Shown piece by piece: positions 16,728 through 25,600 of a stretch of 27,453 nucleotides of DNA. This DNA is from X23 sp050251575 (GTDB lineage: Bacteria > Bacillota > Clostridia > SK-Y3). The translations under genes and the position numbers were made by a program. Location: positions 1-27,453 of the forward strand of contig JBFWMP010000025.1 in NCBI GenBank assembly GCA_050251575.1. Direction: 5' to 3'. The number at the start of each line of letters is the position of its first letter. Position 1 is the first letter of the stretch. The notes below the pieces were generated by a model. It was not told the origin of the DNA and ran no database searches. It was given only the letters and a program-made list of their open reading frames with translations.

Positions 16728-18746
16728 TTAATTCACCCTCTTTGTACTGTCATTATCTTGCTGGTCTACCTGCTGTTTTGCAAGCTCTTGGCGTATACCC
16801 ATATCGGTTTCTACAATCAACTGCTCAGAAGGAAGAATATCTATCTTTACGAATGCCTTTGAGTTACCCGATACAACATATACCTCTCCTTTGTTCGCAG
16901 AGATAATATTTTCAGCCTCTACATCAGTAACGTTCATAAGTGTTTTTAACGCGTCTCTTTCTTTTATATCATGTCTTAAAAGAATTTTTGTTGTAGCATT
17001 GGTAAAGATTGCGTGACAGTCCTCATATTGCAAATAATCGTTTAAGCGCTGCGTAGCTGTAACGGTAGCAACATTCTTTTTTCCTGCCCTACGATAGAAA
17101 TTGGTTAAACTTATACGTGCTTCCTTGTACGGCAGCAGGTAGTGAGTCTCATCAAAAAATGCAACCAATTGCCTTGCTTTTAAAGGATCCTCACTGTTTT
17201 TCTTAATACGACACTCCCACATCCAATCAATGAGAATAGATTGCACGATAGGTCGTTCATACTTTTCATGTAATAAATGAATATCAAAATTTACAAATGG
17301 TGTGCCCGGTTTTAGATATTTACCCACCGTTGATTGACCATCAAAATATAGTCTTGTTCCTTTTTGTGAACGGACATAGTCTTTCATAACAATCATCAAA
17401 TAATCATAATGCGGCTTAAATGTTGGAGATTCATATTGGGCTTCCCTTGAAAGCAATTCATTATACCAATCGCCTAATGTTGGCATTTCTTTCTTTTGAC
17501 GGGTACCTGGGATATACAGGCTCTCTACATCCCCATGAGAAAAGCCTCTTTTTGAATAAACCTCTTTGACTACGTCGCTGATAATTCCTCTTGTTATCTC
17601 ATTAACTGGTGCATTCTCAGGGTCAGAACCGCGCGCCATAGTAAGAATGTTATAAGTAACGATACTGATTTTTTCAGTGAGATCCATGTAAGGAATATCA
17701 TTACCGGTATACTTATCTTTTTTATACTCCACATCGAGTTCAAAAGGATTGATAATTGTGTTGCTTTCATTAGATATTTCAATGTTTACTCCATTCAATG
17801 CTTCAGCTAAAAATCCATATTCCCCTTCAGGATCCAGGGCAATAAACTCTATACCTCCAGGAGTACAACTTCTGAGTGCTAACAATTTAACTGTAACTGA
17901 TTTACCCGAACGTGTCATACCACTGATGATAAGATTATATGCATTCATAGTACGGTCAAATAGATAGTAGCTTACCAGCTGATGAGTGTCCATATTTCTT
18001 CCAAGTGTAGCACCCTTTTTATGGCCGAATTTACCTTTAGTATAATGGAACAAGGTTGCAACAGAGTATTTATCCATCATGTGATAGTATCCAATTAAGT
18101 TATTGTTAATTGGTAAATTACTTAAAAAGGCTCTTTCTTGGTCTGCATAAGGGCTTGAAAGAAGTACACTTCTTTCTTTAGCCTTATTTCTTAAATCATC
18201 CGTTAACTTATTGAGTTTCTCATAACTTTCTGCGTGCAAAGTTATGAGGACGGATACTTCAAATAACGAGTTTTCACCGCTGTCAATAGCTTCCGCAAGG
18301 GACTCGGCTTCACCGAGGAGCTTTGTTAGTCGTCTTTCTCTATTAATATCCTTACCATGCGCCATTATTCTTTCAGAATCAAGGTCAACAATAGTATCAT
18401 TAAGCTCTTTTATAGACTTTCCTTCTCTCACGGGTCGTATAAATATAGAAACATTGCAATGCCCATATTTTAATATCGGCTCAAAAGTATAAGCAAAGGA
18501 TGAGCGCCGAGGTAATTCACTAACATATAATGTTCGTGCATAAATCTTTTTGGCATTAATAATTTGTATATGGTCATCCGGAAGGGGATTTACGTTTTTA
18601 CAACAAATAACATCTTTAACCGTTTTCATATTGGATAGAAAAACAGGTTTCTTCTTCACCTTTTGTTTAGTATTTTGTATATTTTCTTGCTTTGGTTTAT
18701 CATTGTCCTGCTGCACTTCTTTTTTCTTACCAAATAATTTAGGCAC
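16728..18746 (-). CDS. virB4: VirB4-type conjugation ATPase, catalytic part
   Basis: 672 residues from GTG at 18746. I chose this start because GGAGG lies 9 bases upstream, and an earlier ATG at 18854 has no such support. A basic leader (1-45) precedes a VirB4 N-terminal-like region (about 50-250), then the ATPase: Walker A GMTRSGKSV (275-283), LDPEGEYGFLAEAL (304-317), Walker B QLVAFFDETHYLLPY (526-540) and a TVTATQRLNDYL motif (561-572). These are VirB4/TrbE hallmarks. It powers pilus assembly and substrate transfer at the cytoplasmic face. Its start overlaps the preceding VirB4-N gene by 8 bases, implying coupled, roughly equal synthesis of the two parts. Confidence 0.92.
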   Translation of the reverse strand: MPKLFGKKKEVQQDNDKPKQENIQNTKQKVKKKPVFLSNMKTVKDVICCKNVNPLPDDHIQIINAKKIYARTLYVSELPRRSSFAYTFEPILKYGHCNVSIFIRPVREGKSIKELNDTIVDLDSERIMAHGKDINRERRLTKLLGEAESLAEAIDSGENSLFEVSVLITLHAESYEKLNKLTDDLRNKAKERSVLLSSPYADQERAFLSNLPINNNLIGYYHMMDKYSVATLFHYTKGKFGHKKGATLGRNMDTHQLVSYYLFDRTMNAYNLIISGMTRSGKSVTVKLLALRSCTPGGIEFIALDPEGEYGFLAEALNGVNIEISNESNTIINPFELDVEYKKDKYTGNDIPYMDLTEKISIVTYNILTMARGSDPENAPVNEITRGIISDVVKEVYSKRGFSHGDVESLYIPGTRQKKEMPTLGDWYNELLSREAQYESPTFKPHYDYLMIVMKDYVRSQKGTRLYFDGQSTVGKYLKPGTPFVNFDIHLLHEKYERPIVQSILIDWMWECRIKKNSEDPLKARQLVAFFDETHYLLPYKEARISLTNFYRRAGKKNVATVTATQRLNDYLQYEDCHAIFTNATTKILLRHDIKERDALKTLMNVTDVEAENIISANKGEVYVVSGNSKAFVKIDILPSEQLIVETDMGIRQELAKQQVDQQDNDSTKRVN

Positions 18747-19749
18747 TTTTTGATACCTCCGTGTTCGTAGGTTGTTCCAAATCCTTTTTGATCGCTTCGG
18801 CTGTATAACGGATTTTAGACTCTTCAAAGTAGTCTGTAGTAGTAAACAGGTCAAAAGCAGACGTCTTTAGAATTTCTTTAAAAGGCACAATATCGGCATC
18901 ACTCAGGTTATATGCACGATATAATATTTCTGCCATCTGTTGTTTTGTCAGCTGCTCGCATTCCGTCATTGTCCTCTTCATTACACCTGCAGTATTGCTT
19001 GCCTTCGTATCAAGGCTATCTGCTGCTTTTTTGAATATCTCATCCGGCGAAAGTTCTGTAGTAAAATCATCAGCGCTGTATTCATGTGAGAAAATAATAT
19101 GTGAATCAAATTGAGGTTGCGATTCTGGAGATGCCACGGCTTTTGCGTAAGCAATTTCTTCTTCTTTATGATTTATCTGATATTCCAAACTCCTGATAGA
19201 ACGCTCCGTTTCTTCCAATTCTTCAAGGTAAGAAACATAACGTGCTGGTGAAGTCTCTTTAAGATCACCAATAATAGCTGCTAGTTTTTTTCGATGACTA
19301 ATCATGTTATCGTATTCTTTTGTAATCGTATCTAAATTTTCTTGAAGATAGAAAAGATTGCTTTCAACATCCATCAAGCGCCCTTGGATATATAACTGGA
19401 TCGACCAATCCAGCATATTATAAAATCCTATGTAATTATCCTCCACCACTTTTCTTTCAAGCGGGGAAAGATAATCAAAAGCAACGCCGGTACATGACAA
19501 AGCAGTCGTAAACCGGGTACCATTATCTGTAACAATATAATTATCCTTGATATCTTCAACTACATTAAAATTTTCAATCGGTAGCCTTTTAACTTTTCTT
19601 AAATCGGTTTCTTTTTCCTCTTTTGTTTTTTTCTTTATCAATCCCTTTTTCTTAAATAGATTATAAAGATACATTCCACCGAATACTAAGGCGAAAATAA
19701 TTGGAATAACAAAAGTAATAATTCTTGCGTATTTAGCCAGAATACTCAT
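18739..19749 (-). CDS. membrane-anchored VirB4 N-terminal-domain protein
   Basis: 336 residues. A membrane helix lies at about 10-32, followed by a basic Lys-rich stretch. Residues about 55-130 (VVEDIKDNYIVTDNG, then FTTALSCTGVAFDYLSPLERKVVEDNY and LDWSIQLYIQGR) match the start of the CagE/TrbE/VirB4 N-terminal domain. A long helical, probably coiled-coil part spans about 130-205. It carries no Walker motifs. I read it as the detached N-terminal half of VirB4, fixing the ATPase to the membrane; a separate TraC-like subunit is the alternative name. It lies 6 bases after the PrgI-like gene and overlaps virB4 by 8. Confidence 0.75.
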   Translation of the reverse strand: MSILAKYARIITFVIPIIFALVFGGMYLYNLFKKKGLIKKKTKEEKETDLRKVKRLPIENFNVVEDIKDNYIVTDNGTRFTTALSCTGVAFDYLSPLERKVVEDNYIGFYNMLDWSIQLYIQGRLMDVESNLFYLQENLDTITKEYDNMISHRKKLAAIIGDLKETSPARYVSYLEELEETERSIRSLEYQINHKEEEIAYAKAVASPESQPQFDSHIIFSHEYSADDFTTELSPDEIFKKAADSLDTKASNTAGVMKRTMTECEQLTKQQMAEILYRAYNLSDADIVPFKEILKTSAFDLFTTTDYFEESKIRYTAEAIKKDLEQPTNTEVSKSA

Positions 19750-19755
19750 GTACTA

Positions 19756-20079
19756 CTAACCCTCCCTTCTTCCATCTGTCACATAAATATACTTATTCAA
19801 CATTTTTTTAAGTTTCCTAAAAAATACTTTATCTAAATCTTCTCCGCCATTGTATTCACTGTCTTTTGGAAAAGAAATACTCCCGAAAATATATGATGGA
19901 ATAACAAAAACGGCTAGCACAACAATACCGGTTATTGGGTGGCCTGCATCCATAAGTAATTTTAAAAACAACAAACCGATACCCGAACCAATAGAAGTGT
20001 ATATAAGTGCTTTTTTGGTAAGAAAGTAAAAGTACCTCGTCTCACCTTTAAATGGTCTTGGGATATTATATCTTCCCAT
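19756..20079 (-). CDS. PrgI/VirB3-like small membrane protein
   Basis: 107 residues from ATG at 20079, with AAGGAG 9 bases upstream; earlier in-frame ATGs overlap or crowd that site. The sequence MGRYNIPRPFKGETRYFYFLTK, two adjacent membrane helices (about 26-46 and 50-68) and a basic C-terminus are typical of the PrgI family, the Gram-positive counterpart of VirB3. Such proteins sit directly upstream of VirB4 and bridge it to the membrane, as here. Confidence 0.85.
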   Translation of the reverse strand: MGRYNIPRPFKGETRYFYFLTKKALIYTSIGSGIGLLFLKLLMDAGHPITGIVVLAVFVIPSYIFGSISFPKDSEYNGGEDLDKVFFRKLKKMLNKYIYVTDGRREG

Positions 20080-20100
20080 CACTCTCATCTCCTTATAGTA

Positions 20101-20126
20101 AAAGAGGGATAGCAATACCCCTCTTT
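20101..20126 (-). promoter_or_regulatory. hairpin between the VirB2-like pilin and PrgI genes
   Basis: An 8-bp perfect stem AAAGAGGG/CCCTCTTT with a 10-base loop, followed on the minus strand by TTTTAC. It lies 30 bases after the pilin stop and just before the PrgI ribosome binding site. It may act as a weak terminator or 3' stabiliser that makes pilin mRNA more abundant than the rest of the operon. Confidence 0.55.
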
Positions 20127-20156
20127 GTAAAAAGATTATTATAATTTTTATAAAGA

Positions 20157-20558
20157 TTACTTGCCGAATTGTGAAAACAGAGTGTAAAGAAGAGTGTAAA
20201 TAAATCCTGCGCCAAAAAGTATAGCCGAACCTTTTAACATATTAAACTGCTCATCTTTAAGTTCCGATTTTTTATTGCTGTTGCTGCCTGAAAAGAAGTG
20301 TTTTGCTCCATGAATCATAAGAGCCAAAAAGGCAACTATGTATAAAACAGCCTGTATTATTACATGAATGGAAACGCCAACTTCAGCAATTTGTTTTTCT
20401 GTTTGATCTACAATTTCTTTTCCAGCTTTACCAGTTGCTTGCCAGTCCAATGGTCCATCAGCAAAGACTGTAGACCACCCTAACAAAACAACTGTGATAA
20501 GAGTTAATAAAACAATTCTTTTCATGATATTTTTCTTTCTCTGAGATACAAAAAACAC
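20157..20558 (-). CDS. VirB2/TrbC-like pilin precursor
   Basis: 133 residues from GTG at 20558, which has GAGGGGGG 7 bases upstream. An internal ATG at 20525 would give 122 residues but lacks a ribosome binding site, and the longest frame to 20645 overlaps the promoter. The protein has a signal peptide (RKKNIMKR then hydrophobic VLLTLITVVLLGWSTVFADG), a short loop, and two membrane helices (about 63-82 and 108-126), the TrbC/VirB2 layout. It is the first gene of the T4SS operon. A second ATG at 20560, two bases earlier in another frame, would make a 12-aa peptide whose TGA overlaps the internal ATG (ATGA). Confidence 0.75.
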   Translation of the reverse strand: MFFVSQRKKNIMKRIVLLTLITVVLLGWSTVFADGPLDWQATGKAGKEIVDQTEKQIAEVGVSIHVIIQAVLYIVAFLALMIHGAKHFFSGSNSNKKSELKDEQFNMLKGSAILFGAGFIYTLLYTLFSQFGK

Positions 20559-20585
20559 ATGTATTCCCCCCTCTAAGTATTTGGT

Positions 20586-20599
20586 AATGTATATACATT
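20586..20599. promoter_or_regulatory. 14-bp palindrome near the T4SS transcription start
   Basis: AATGTATATACATT is a perfect inverted repeat, extended to an imperfect 20-bp dyad by GG and CC flanks (20583-20602). It begins about 10 bases downstream of the predicted start of transcription, where a dimeric repressor would block initiation. No candidate repressor gene is in the window. Confidence 0.5.
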
Positions 20600-20615
20600 C
20601 CCTATAAATACTTAA

Positions 20616-20645
20616 AATGTAGCAATTAAAGCGAATTTTTGTCAA
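20616..20645 (-). promoter_or_regulatory. promoter of the T4SS operon
   Basis: Minus strand TTGACA (20640-20645, perfect consensus) and TACATT (20616-20621) with an 18-base spacer. Transcription would start near 20609, about 50 bases before the GTG of the pilin gene. It lies directly after the dnaN terminator, so the T4SS is a separate transcription unit. Confidence 0.75.
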
Positions 20646-20733
20646 GTATTATCGGAAAAAATCAAACGAAGCAAAGAAAAAAATTATCGACAACTTCAAA
20701 CTCTAGGTTTCTAAAAAATTAATTATAAATAAA

Positions 20734-20775
20734 CAAAAAAAATACACTAAGTCAGGATAACCCAACCTAGTGTAT
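20734..20775 (-). terminator. intrinsic terminator behind dnaN
   Basis: An 11-bp stem (ATACACTAGGT with ACTTAGTGTAT, one G-T pair; arms 20765-20775 and 20742-20752) closes a 12-base loop and is followed on the minus strand by eight T residues. It starts 23 bases after the dnaN stop and separates the clamp operon from the T4SS operon. Confidence 0.9.
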
Positions 20776-20798
20776 AAGATTAATTATTTTAGTATTTA

Positions 20799-21920
20799 TT
20801 ATTCTTTGTCTCTCATTCTTATCGGCAATGCCAGATACAAGTAATTGTAATTTTCAGCGTTTGGTTTTATAATGCTGGCTTTCAATTGTCCTGAAAACAG
20901 CATATTCACCTTTTCCGCTTCAATTATTTTTAATACATCACCGATATATTGGCTTCTAAAACAAATTTTGAGATCTTCTCCCTGTATTTCAACAGGAATG
21001 TCTTTAGATATATTACCGTTATCCCCAAAAGAATTTAGATTTAAGTTGCCATCAGTCATGTTTAATATCGCAATCGTTCCTTCCTTTGTCTTGAACAGGT
21101 CAAGAAGCTCCAATCCATTAATAAATTCTTGACGGCTGATATTAACACACGTTTTCCACTCTGCTCCCAAAAAAGAGGTATAGTTTAAAAATTCTCCTTC
21201 AAACAATTTAATTATAAACTTACTGTTTAAATGCTCTATTGTAAGAAACTTAGGAGTAAAAGTCAGTGTAATTTTACTATCGCTGCTCTTTTCTTTAGAG
21301 AGTATCGAAGTAACAAGTTTCAATGCATCACCCGGAACATTAATAGACTTTTTTACTTGAGAGTGCTCTGTTTCGACAGATGTATTGTAAACCGCAACAC
21401 GGTACCCATCTACTGCTGCCAGTGTCAGCAAAGAGTTGTCCAATACAAAGTTCACACATTGCAAAAGCGGTTTTGAGGAATCCGTGCCAACAGCAAATAC
21501 AACGTGACGAATAGCCTTTGCAAATAAATCTTCATTCATGACCATTTTAACATCATCAGTGTCCTGCTTAAAAGCATCCGGGAATTCACTGGCATTTTGT
21601 ATTTGAACATCTACATTTACCGCACCACAAACGATATGTGCAGTATTTTCTTTAATTTCAATTGTAACCGTTTCCCCATCTACTTTACGGACAAAATCAT
21701 AAAAAAACTTACCATCTATACAGACCGGCTCAGTCAAAGTCCCTTCTACAGGAAGCTTTGATTGTGAGAATACTGTTAGATTGGTACTGTTTAAAACAAG
21801 TTGCCCCTTATCTGTATTCATTTGAATACATTTCAATATTGGTAGAGTACTATTGCTTTCTGTAGTATTCACTACTTTCTCTACTGCACCCACTAAATTT
21901 TTTCTACTTAATTTTAACAT
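20799..21920 (-). CDS. dnaN: DNA polymerase III beta sliding clamp, element-borne copy
   Basis: 373 residues, the normal clamp length. Start ATG at 21920 has AGGAGG 9 bases upstream; a GTG six codons earlier overlaps that site. Family features include MLKLSRKNLVGAVEKVVNTTESNSTLPILKCIQM at the N-terminus (read in two parts: residues 1-15 and 16-34), SEFPD (about 117), DGYRVAVY (about 175-182) and the C-terminal LPIRM. Three clamp domains are present in full. The clamp tethers the replicative polymerase to DNA and recruits other factors through a hydrophobic pocket. Chromosomes carry dnaN beside dnaA; here it follows a 147-aa unknown gene and precedes a T4SS, so it is a second, mobile-element copy, probably serving the element's replication after transfer. 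Confidence 0.93.
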   Translation of the reverse strand: MLKLSRKNLVGAVEKVVNTTESNSTLPILKCIQMNTDKGQLVLNSTNLTVFSQSKLPVEGTLTEPVCIDGKFFYDFVRKVDGETVTIEIKENTAHIVCGAVNVDVQIQNASEFPDAFKQDTDDVKMVMNEDLFAKAIRHVVFAVGTDSSKPLLQCVNFVLDNSLLTLAAVDGYRVAVYNTSVETEHSQVKKSINVPGDALKLVTSILSKEKSSDSKITLTFTPKFLTIEHLNSKFIIKLFEGEFLNYTSFLGAEWKTCVNISRQEFINGLELLDLFKTKEGTIAILNMTDGNLNLNSFGDNGNISKDIPVEIQGEDLKICFRSQYIGDVLKIIEAEKVNMLFSGQLKASIIKPNAENYNYLYLALPIRMRDKE

Positions 21921-21942
21921 ATAAACCTTCCTCCTCACTTTA

Positions 21943-22386
21943 TTATCTTCTAATTAGAATTTCACAAGATGGTCTTGTCATTGTCCAGCTATAGACCTTT
22001 TTACCTTTTTTTGTTACTACATGATAAAACATTGCGGACAAATCTTGCTTGATTAACGTTACTTCTTCCCAATTACCGTTTTCATCCTTATAGAATACTT
22101 TTAGGTTAGGGTCGTTTAGTGCGTATGCAAGATTAGATTCATTTGAGATATCAAGGACCATGGAAGTTTCAATACCAACTGCTTTAAATTCAAAGCCGTT
22201 AATAGTTGATTTGATTTTCCCTTTGATTTGAGCTTCTTGAAACAGACATTGAAAAAAACCTATGATTTTATCAATACAAGGATTAGTCCCTTGCATCGGA
22301 TACAAAACTTCAAAGTCCTTCACAAGCTCATTCAAATTCACTTTCTCCATGGTTTCCCAGCTTACAGCTGTTTTGGTAGTTGACAT
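21943..22386 (-). CDS. 147-aa protein of unknown function, co-transcribed with dnaN
   Basis: I do not recognise this protein. It has no membrane helix or signal peptide and is predicted cytoplasmic. Residues about 20-70 look helical (LNELVKDFEVLYP, IDKIIGFFQCLFQEAQ), and the second half is beta-rich with aromatic residues (LKVFYKDENGNWEEVTL, AMFYHVVTKKGKKVYSWTM), ending RPSCEILIRR. The ATG at 22386 follows GGGGGAAGGTAT and is the first gene behind the leader/terminator at 22421-22553. It is followed by dnaN after 22 bases, so the two are likely translated from one message. A replication-associated or regulatory role is possible only by context. Confidence 0.75.
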   Translation of the reverse strand: MSTTKTAVSWETMEKVNLNELVKDFEVLYPMQGTNPCIDKIIGFFQCLFQEAQIKGKIKSTINGFEFKAVGIETSMVLDISNESNLAYALNDPNLKVFYKDENGNWEEVTLIKQDLSAMFYHVVTKKGKKVYSWTMTRPSCEILIRR

Positions 22387-22420
22387 ATACCTTCCCCCTT
22401 AATTAAATAAATTTGGATAC

Positions 22421-22454
22421 AAAAAAAGTCTATTGACAGAAATCAATAGACTTT
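22421..22454 (-). terminator. leader terminator, copy A
   Basis: A perfect 12-bp stem (AAAGTCTATTGA with its complement; arms 22443-22454 and 22425-22436) closes a 6-base loop and runs into a T tract (seven T including the stem end). It lies between the leader RNA and the 147-aa gene, 34 bases before the ATG, so the genes behind it need read-through or antitermination. Confidence 0.9.
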
Positions 22455-22553
22455 TCGCACATAATAATATTTTATTGTCATAATTTGCCCTATACAGGGA
22501 CTTTGGTCACTGGCCAGCTTATAATGCCAACCTAATAAAAATAATAATTCATT
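22455..22553 (-). ncRNA. structured leader RNA, copy A, family not recognised
   Basis: This is the leader expected between the promoter at 22560-22588 and the terminator at 22421-22454. It shares an identical 24-nt block (22486-22509) with copy B (27238-27261), containing TGACCAAAGTC followed by a small CCCT-GTAT-AGGG hairpin. A conserved GCAT-ATAAGC element lies 5' of it, and a GCAT...ATGTGC pairing could close the whole domain. Conserved core plus terminator plus regulated gene resembles a riboswitch or attenuator. The whole transcript would be about 130 nt, so a terminated small RNA is the alternative. I cannot match it to a known class. Confidence 0.6.
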
Positions 22554-22559
22554 GGAATT

Positions 22560-22588
22560 ATATTATCATAAAACTTATTTAAAATCAA
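22560..22588 (-). promoter_or_regulatory. promoter of leader copy A (147-aa/dnaN unit)
   Basis: Minus strand TTGATT (22583-22588) and TAATAT (22560-22565) with a 17-base spacer, just after the stop of the helicase gene at 22606. Same -35 and same spacing as the promoter of leader copy B. Confidence 0.65.
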
Positions 22589-22605
22589 TAATATTTACCA
22601 ATAAA

Positions 22606-25600
22606 TCAAAACAGTGCTACCTGTCCTTCAAAGACTTTTTTACGTGATTTCTTATTTTTAATTTCTTCACTGTCAATGATGACAAGGCTCGGTTCTTCTT
22701 TATTAGGCCTTATATTCTCATCCTGCTCAGAAGCGAGCTTATTGGTCGATATAACGATGTTTTTCAGCCAGCTAAAGATAGAAACAGAATCAGCTTGTCG
22801 AGTATTTTCTGTATTTAATATAGGCATATTAATATCCAAGTTGTTGATGACATCGGATATGCGGTCTTTATCTTTCTCGAGTTCTTCAAGAAATGCCCGG
22901 TCTTCATCGGATAGAGCCGCTGCATTGTTTGTTTCATTAATTTTAGCAAACATTGCTTCCATAACATCATCAATAACGGAACTGCCTTCTGACAGAGCAG
23001 AAGCAAGTGCAACCTGAGGATTGACGCTTTGTGCCATTGCAGCAAGTCCTTCAGAAGAAAATTGTCCTTGAATGGCTGCTGTTGCACACTTTTTTTCCGC
23101 CATCAATTTAAGACACTCATCTTGCAAAGTACCTTTATATGCAAGATAATAGACAAGGCATTTGTTTTTTTGATTTAAACGATATGCCCTGCGTGAAGCT
23201 TGCCAAAGCGTGAATAAACTATATCCTGTGCTGTAGAAAATCAGGGTCGGATGGTCCAATAAATCCAAGCCTGTCTCAACAAGTTTAGGATTGCAGATGA
23301 TCACTTTAATCCCTTTTTTCGATGCATTCTTCAGCCACTCTTCTCTTTTGTATGCATTAACGGTAGTACTCCTAAGAATAGCGACTTGACCTTGCAGGTT
23401 GCAATGTTTTTCAATAATCTCCTGCAATCTTGGCTGTGTATCCTTATCACCTTTCTCGCCCGTAAACGCTGTATAGACAACACACATTCTATTCTCTTCC
23501 CAATATTCTTGATTAATCAGATTAATCAAAGCTTCCTCTTTAGGATATAGAGTATCCTTATCCAAGTCAGGAAGGTGAATAATTGGTGTGCCGGTCAATG
23601 GATGCCGAATCTCCTCAAATCCAAAAGGTTTATCCGGATAGGCAAGAAGTGTTTGCAGCATAGTAGATATTAATTTCTTCCCACCCTTATCCCTCATAAG
23701 TCTTTTGAAGCAATTTGCAGTACTATGATATACTGAGCGCATTTTTTCCGACATTTCTACACGTATAGTCTTTTCACTGAATTTAGGAAGGAAAGCTGCA
23801 AGGTCCGTCAAGTCCATAAATACCGCCGTGTCCAGCAAAAAATGAGAATACAGGAGAGGAGATATACCAGGTCTCACAACCGGTGTGTACATCTGCCTTC
23901 CTTTTGATGAAGTATTATAATACTCATCACTATTTCCAAACTCATATTCCGTTTCCAACACGCCGTACTGCTCGCTGAACTTGATTACATCAGTATACTT
24001 AAACCCTCTTTGAAGCATACGGGAGCTGTCAAGGCGAAATAATGTAAAGAAGAGATCTTGAGCTACTCCACCCATTATCGTACCAGTTAGTATCAGTTGT
24101 TTCTTTGATGCTTTGCACAGCACATGGAAGGCATTAGCTTGGGCACTGCCCCCTGCCTTATACTGTTGCGCCTCATCACAGATCAGAAAATCAAAGAAGT
24201 TCTTCGGGATATTTTTTTTGATGTATGTAGCGGGTGCAATCTTTCTAGACATCTGCTGTTTAACATAACTCCATTCCCCTTCTGTAAGATTCTTCTCTAA
24301 TATGTAATGCTGCAGGTATTTTTTATGAACCCATACAGTCTTTGTACCTTTTTTACTCTTATTTCGCCAATAAGAGATGCGTACCCATGGATTAGCCTTA
24401 TTATTATCCCCTAAGTTTGTAATATTGGGCTCCCACAAAGCACAGCCGCAGTTATGGCAAGAAGAGTTGACTTCTTTTTCTCCCTCAAAATCACTTATAT
24501 CAAGAGGAAAAGTACGATCACCTTCGTAATCCGCATCTAATTTAAGCGACTTCTTATTTGCAGGATAAAGAATTTCACCGCAAGAGGGACAAATCCACCC
24601 ATCCATTGTATAACCTGCATCTTTGATAATTAGAGTACCTTTTCCTTCTGAATTAATTTCCTTGCAAATGGGACAAACATTACCATTTGTTTTAAAGTGA
24701 TATAGAGTAGTGGAGACATCCCCACAGTGAGCACATTCAACATAGTTAATTCGTTTTTTTGTGTACTTGCGCACTGCAGGTCTTTTTTGATAATCCAGTT
24801 TGCAAAAGTCCTTGGAAATAATGTAATAATACTTACCATCCGGTTTAGTTCTTGCCATCTTAGCAAGTTTTACTACATGGCTTATATCTGTTAAAATTTG
24901 GACTTTCGCCAAAGGTACTTCATCAAGGATCTCTCTTTCCCACTTTTTCAGCAGGTGGCCGGGAGCAATAATAATTGCCCTATATGCAGTTTTTTTGGAT
25001 AATTTACCGGCAGATAATTCAGGTTCCTTCTTTCTGACTATATCCTGCATATATTTCTCAACGGAGGCTATAGCCATGAACGATTTACCACATCCCATGC
25101 CGGCGTTTATAATTGCATATGCCGACTTATTCAACAATGAAACAACCCCGTTAACTAACATCGCTTGCTTTGGAAAAAGCTTTTTCTTTTTGAATATGAC
25201 GTTTACACGTCCGACAAGCTCTGAAAGAGGCTTAATTTTATTCATTAGATTGCTAACGGCAGTATGACCGTAATTTGAGAAATAGCTGTCTAGGTCTTTG
25301 ACACCTAGCTTTTTTTGGTCAATAGTTGAAATATTTATTATTCCGGAAGATAACCCATCAGAGATAATAGATTTCAACTGCTGCTCACCAAGATGTAATC
25401 GAAATACTTCAATATTTTTAAAGTCCAGATTAATCATTGAGGTATTCACCGACAAGTCATAATCTTCATCAGTCCATATTTCCATCTTGGCTAGGTGTCC
25501 GTTATTTAACAGCGTTTGGTATAAATACTCGGTCCATTCTTCAAGCAGAGGTAAATTAAACATCCCTATCAGTTTATTGTACAGAGCTTTTTTGATATCA

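Noticed and set aside
22421..22588. Leader copy A as a c-di-GMP riboswitch, suggested by the HD-GYP gene
   Set aside because: The conserved features of the class I and II c-di-GMP aptamers as I know them are not present, and the HD-GYP gene is in a different operon.
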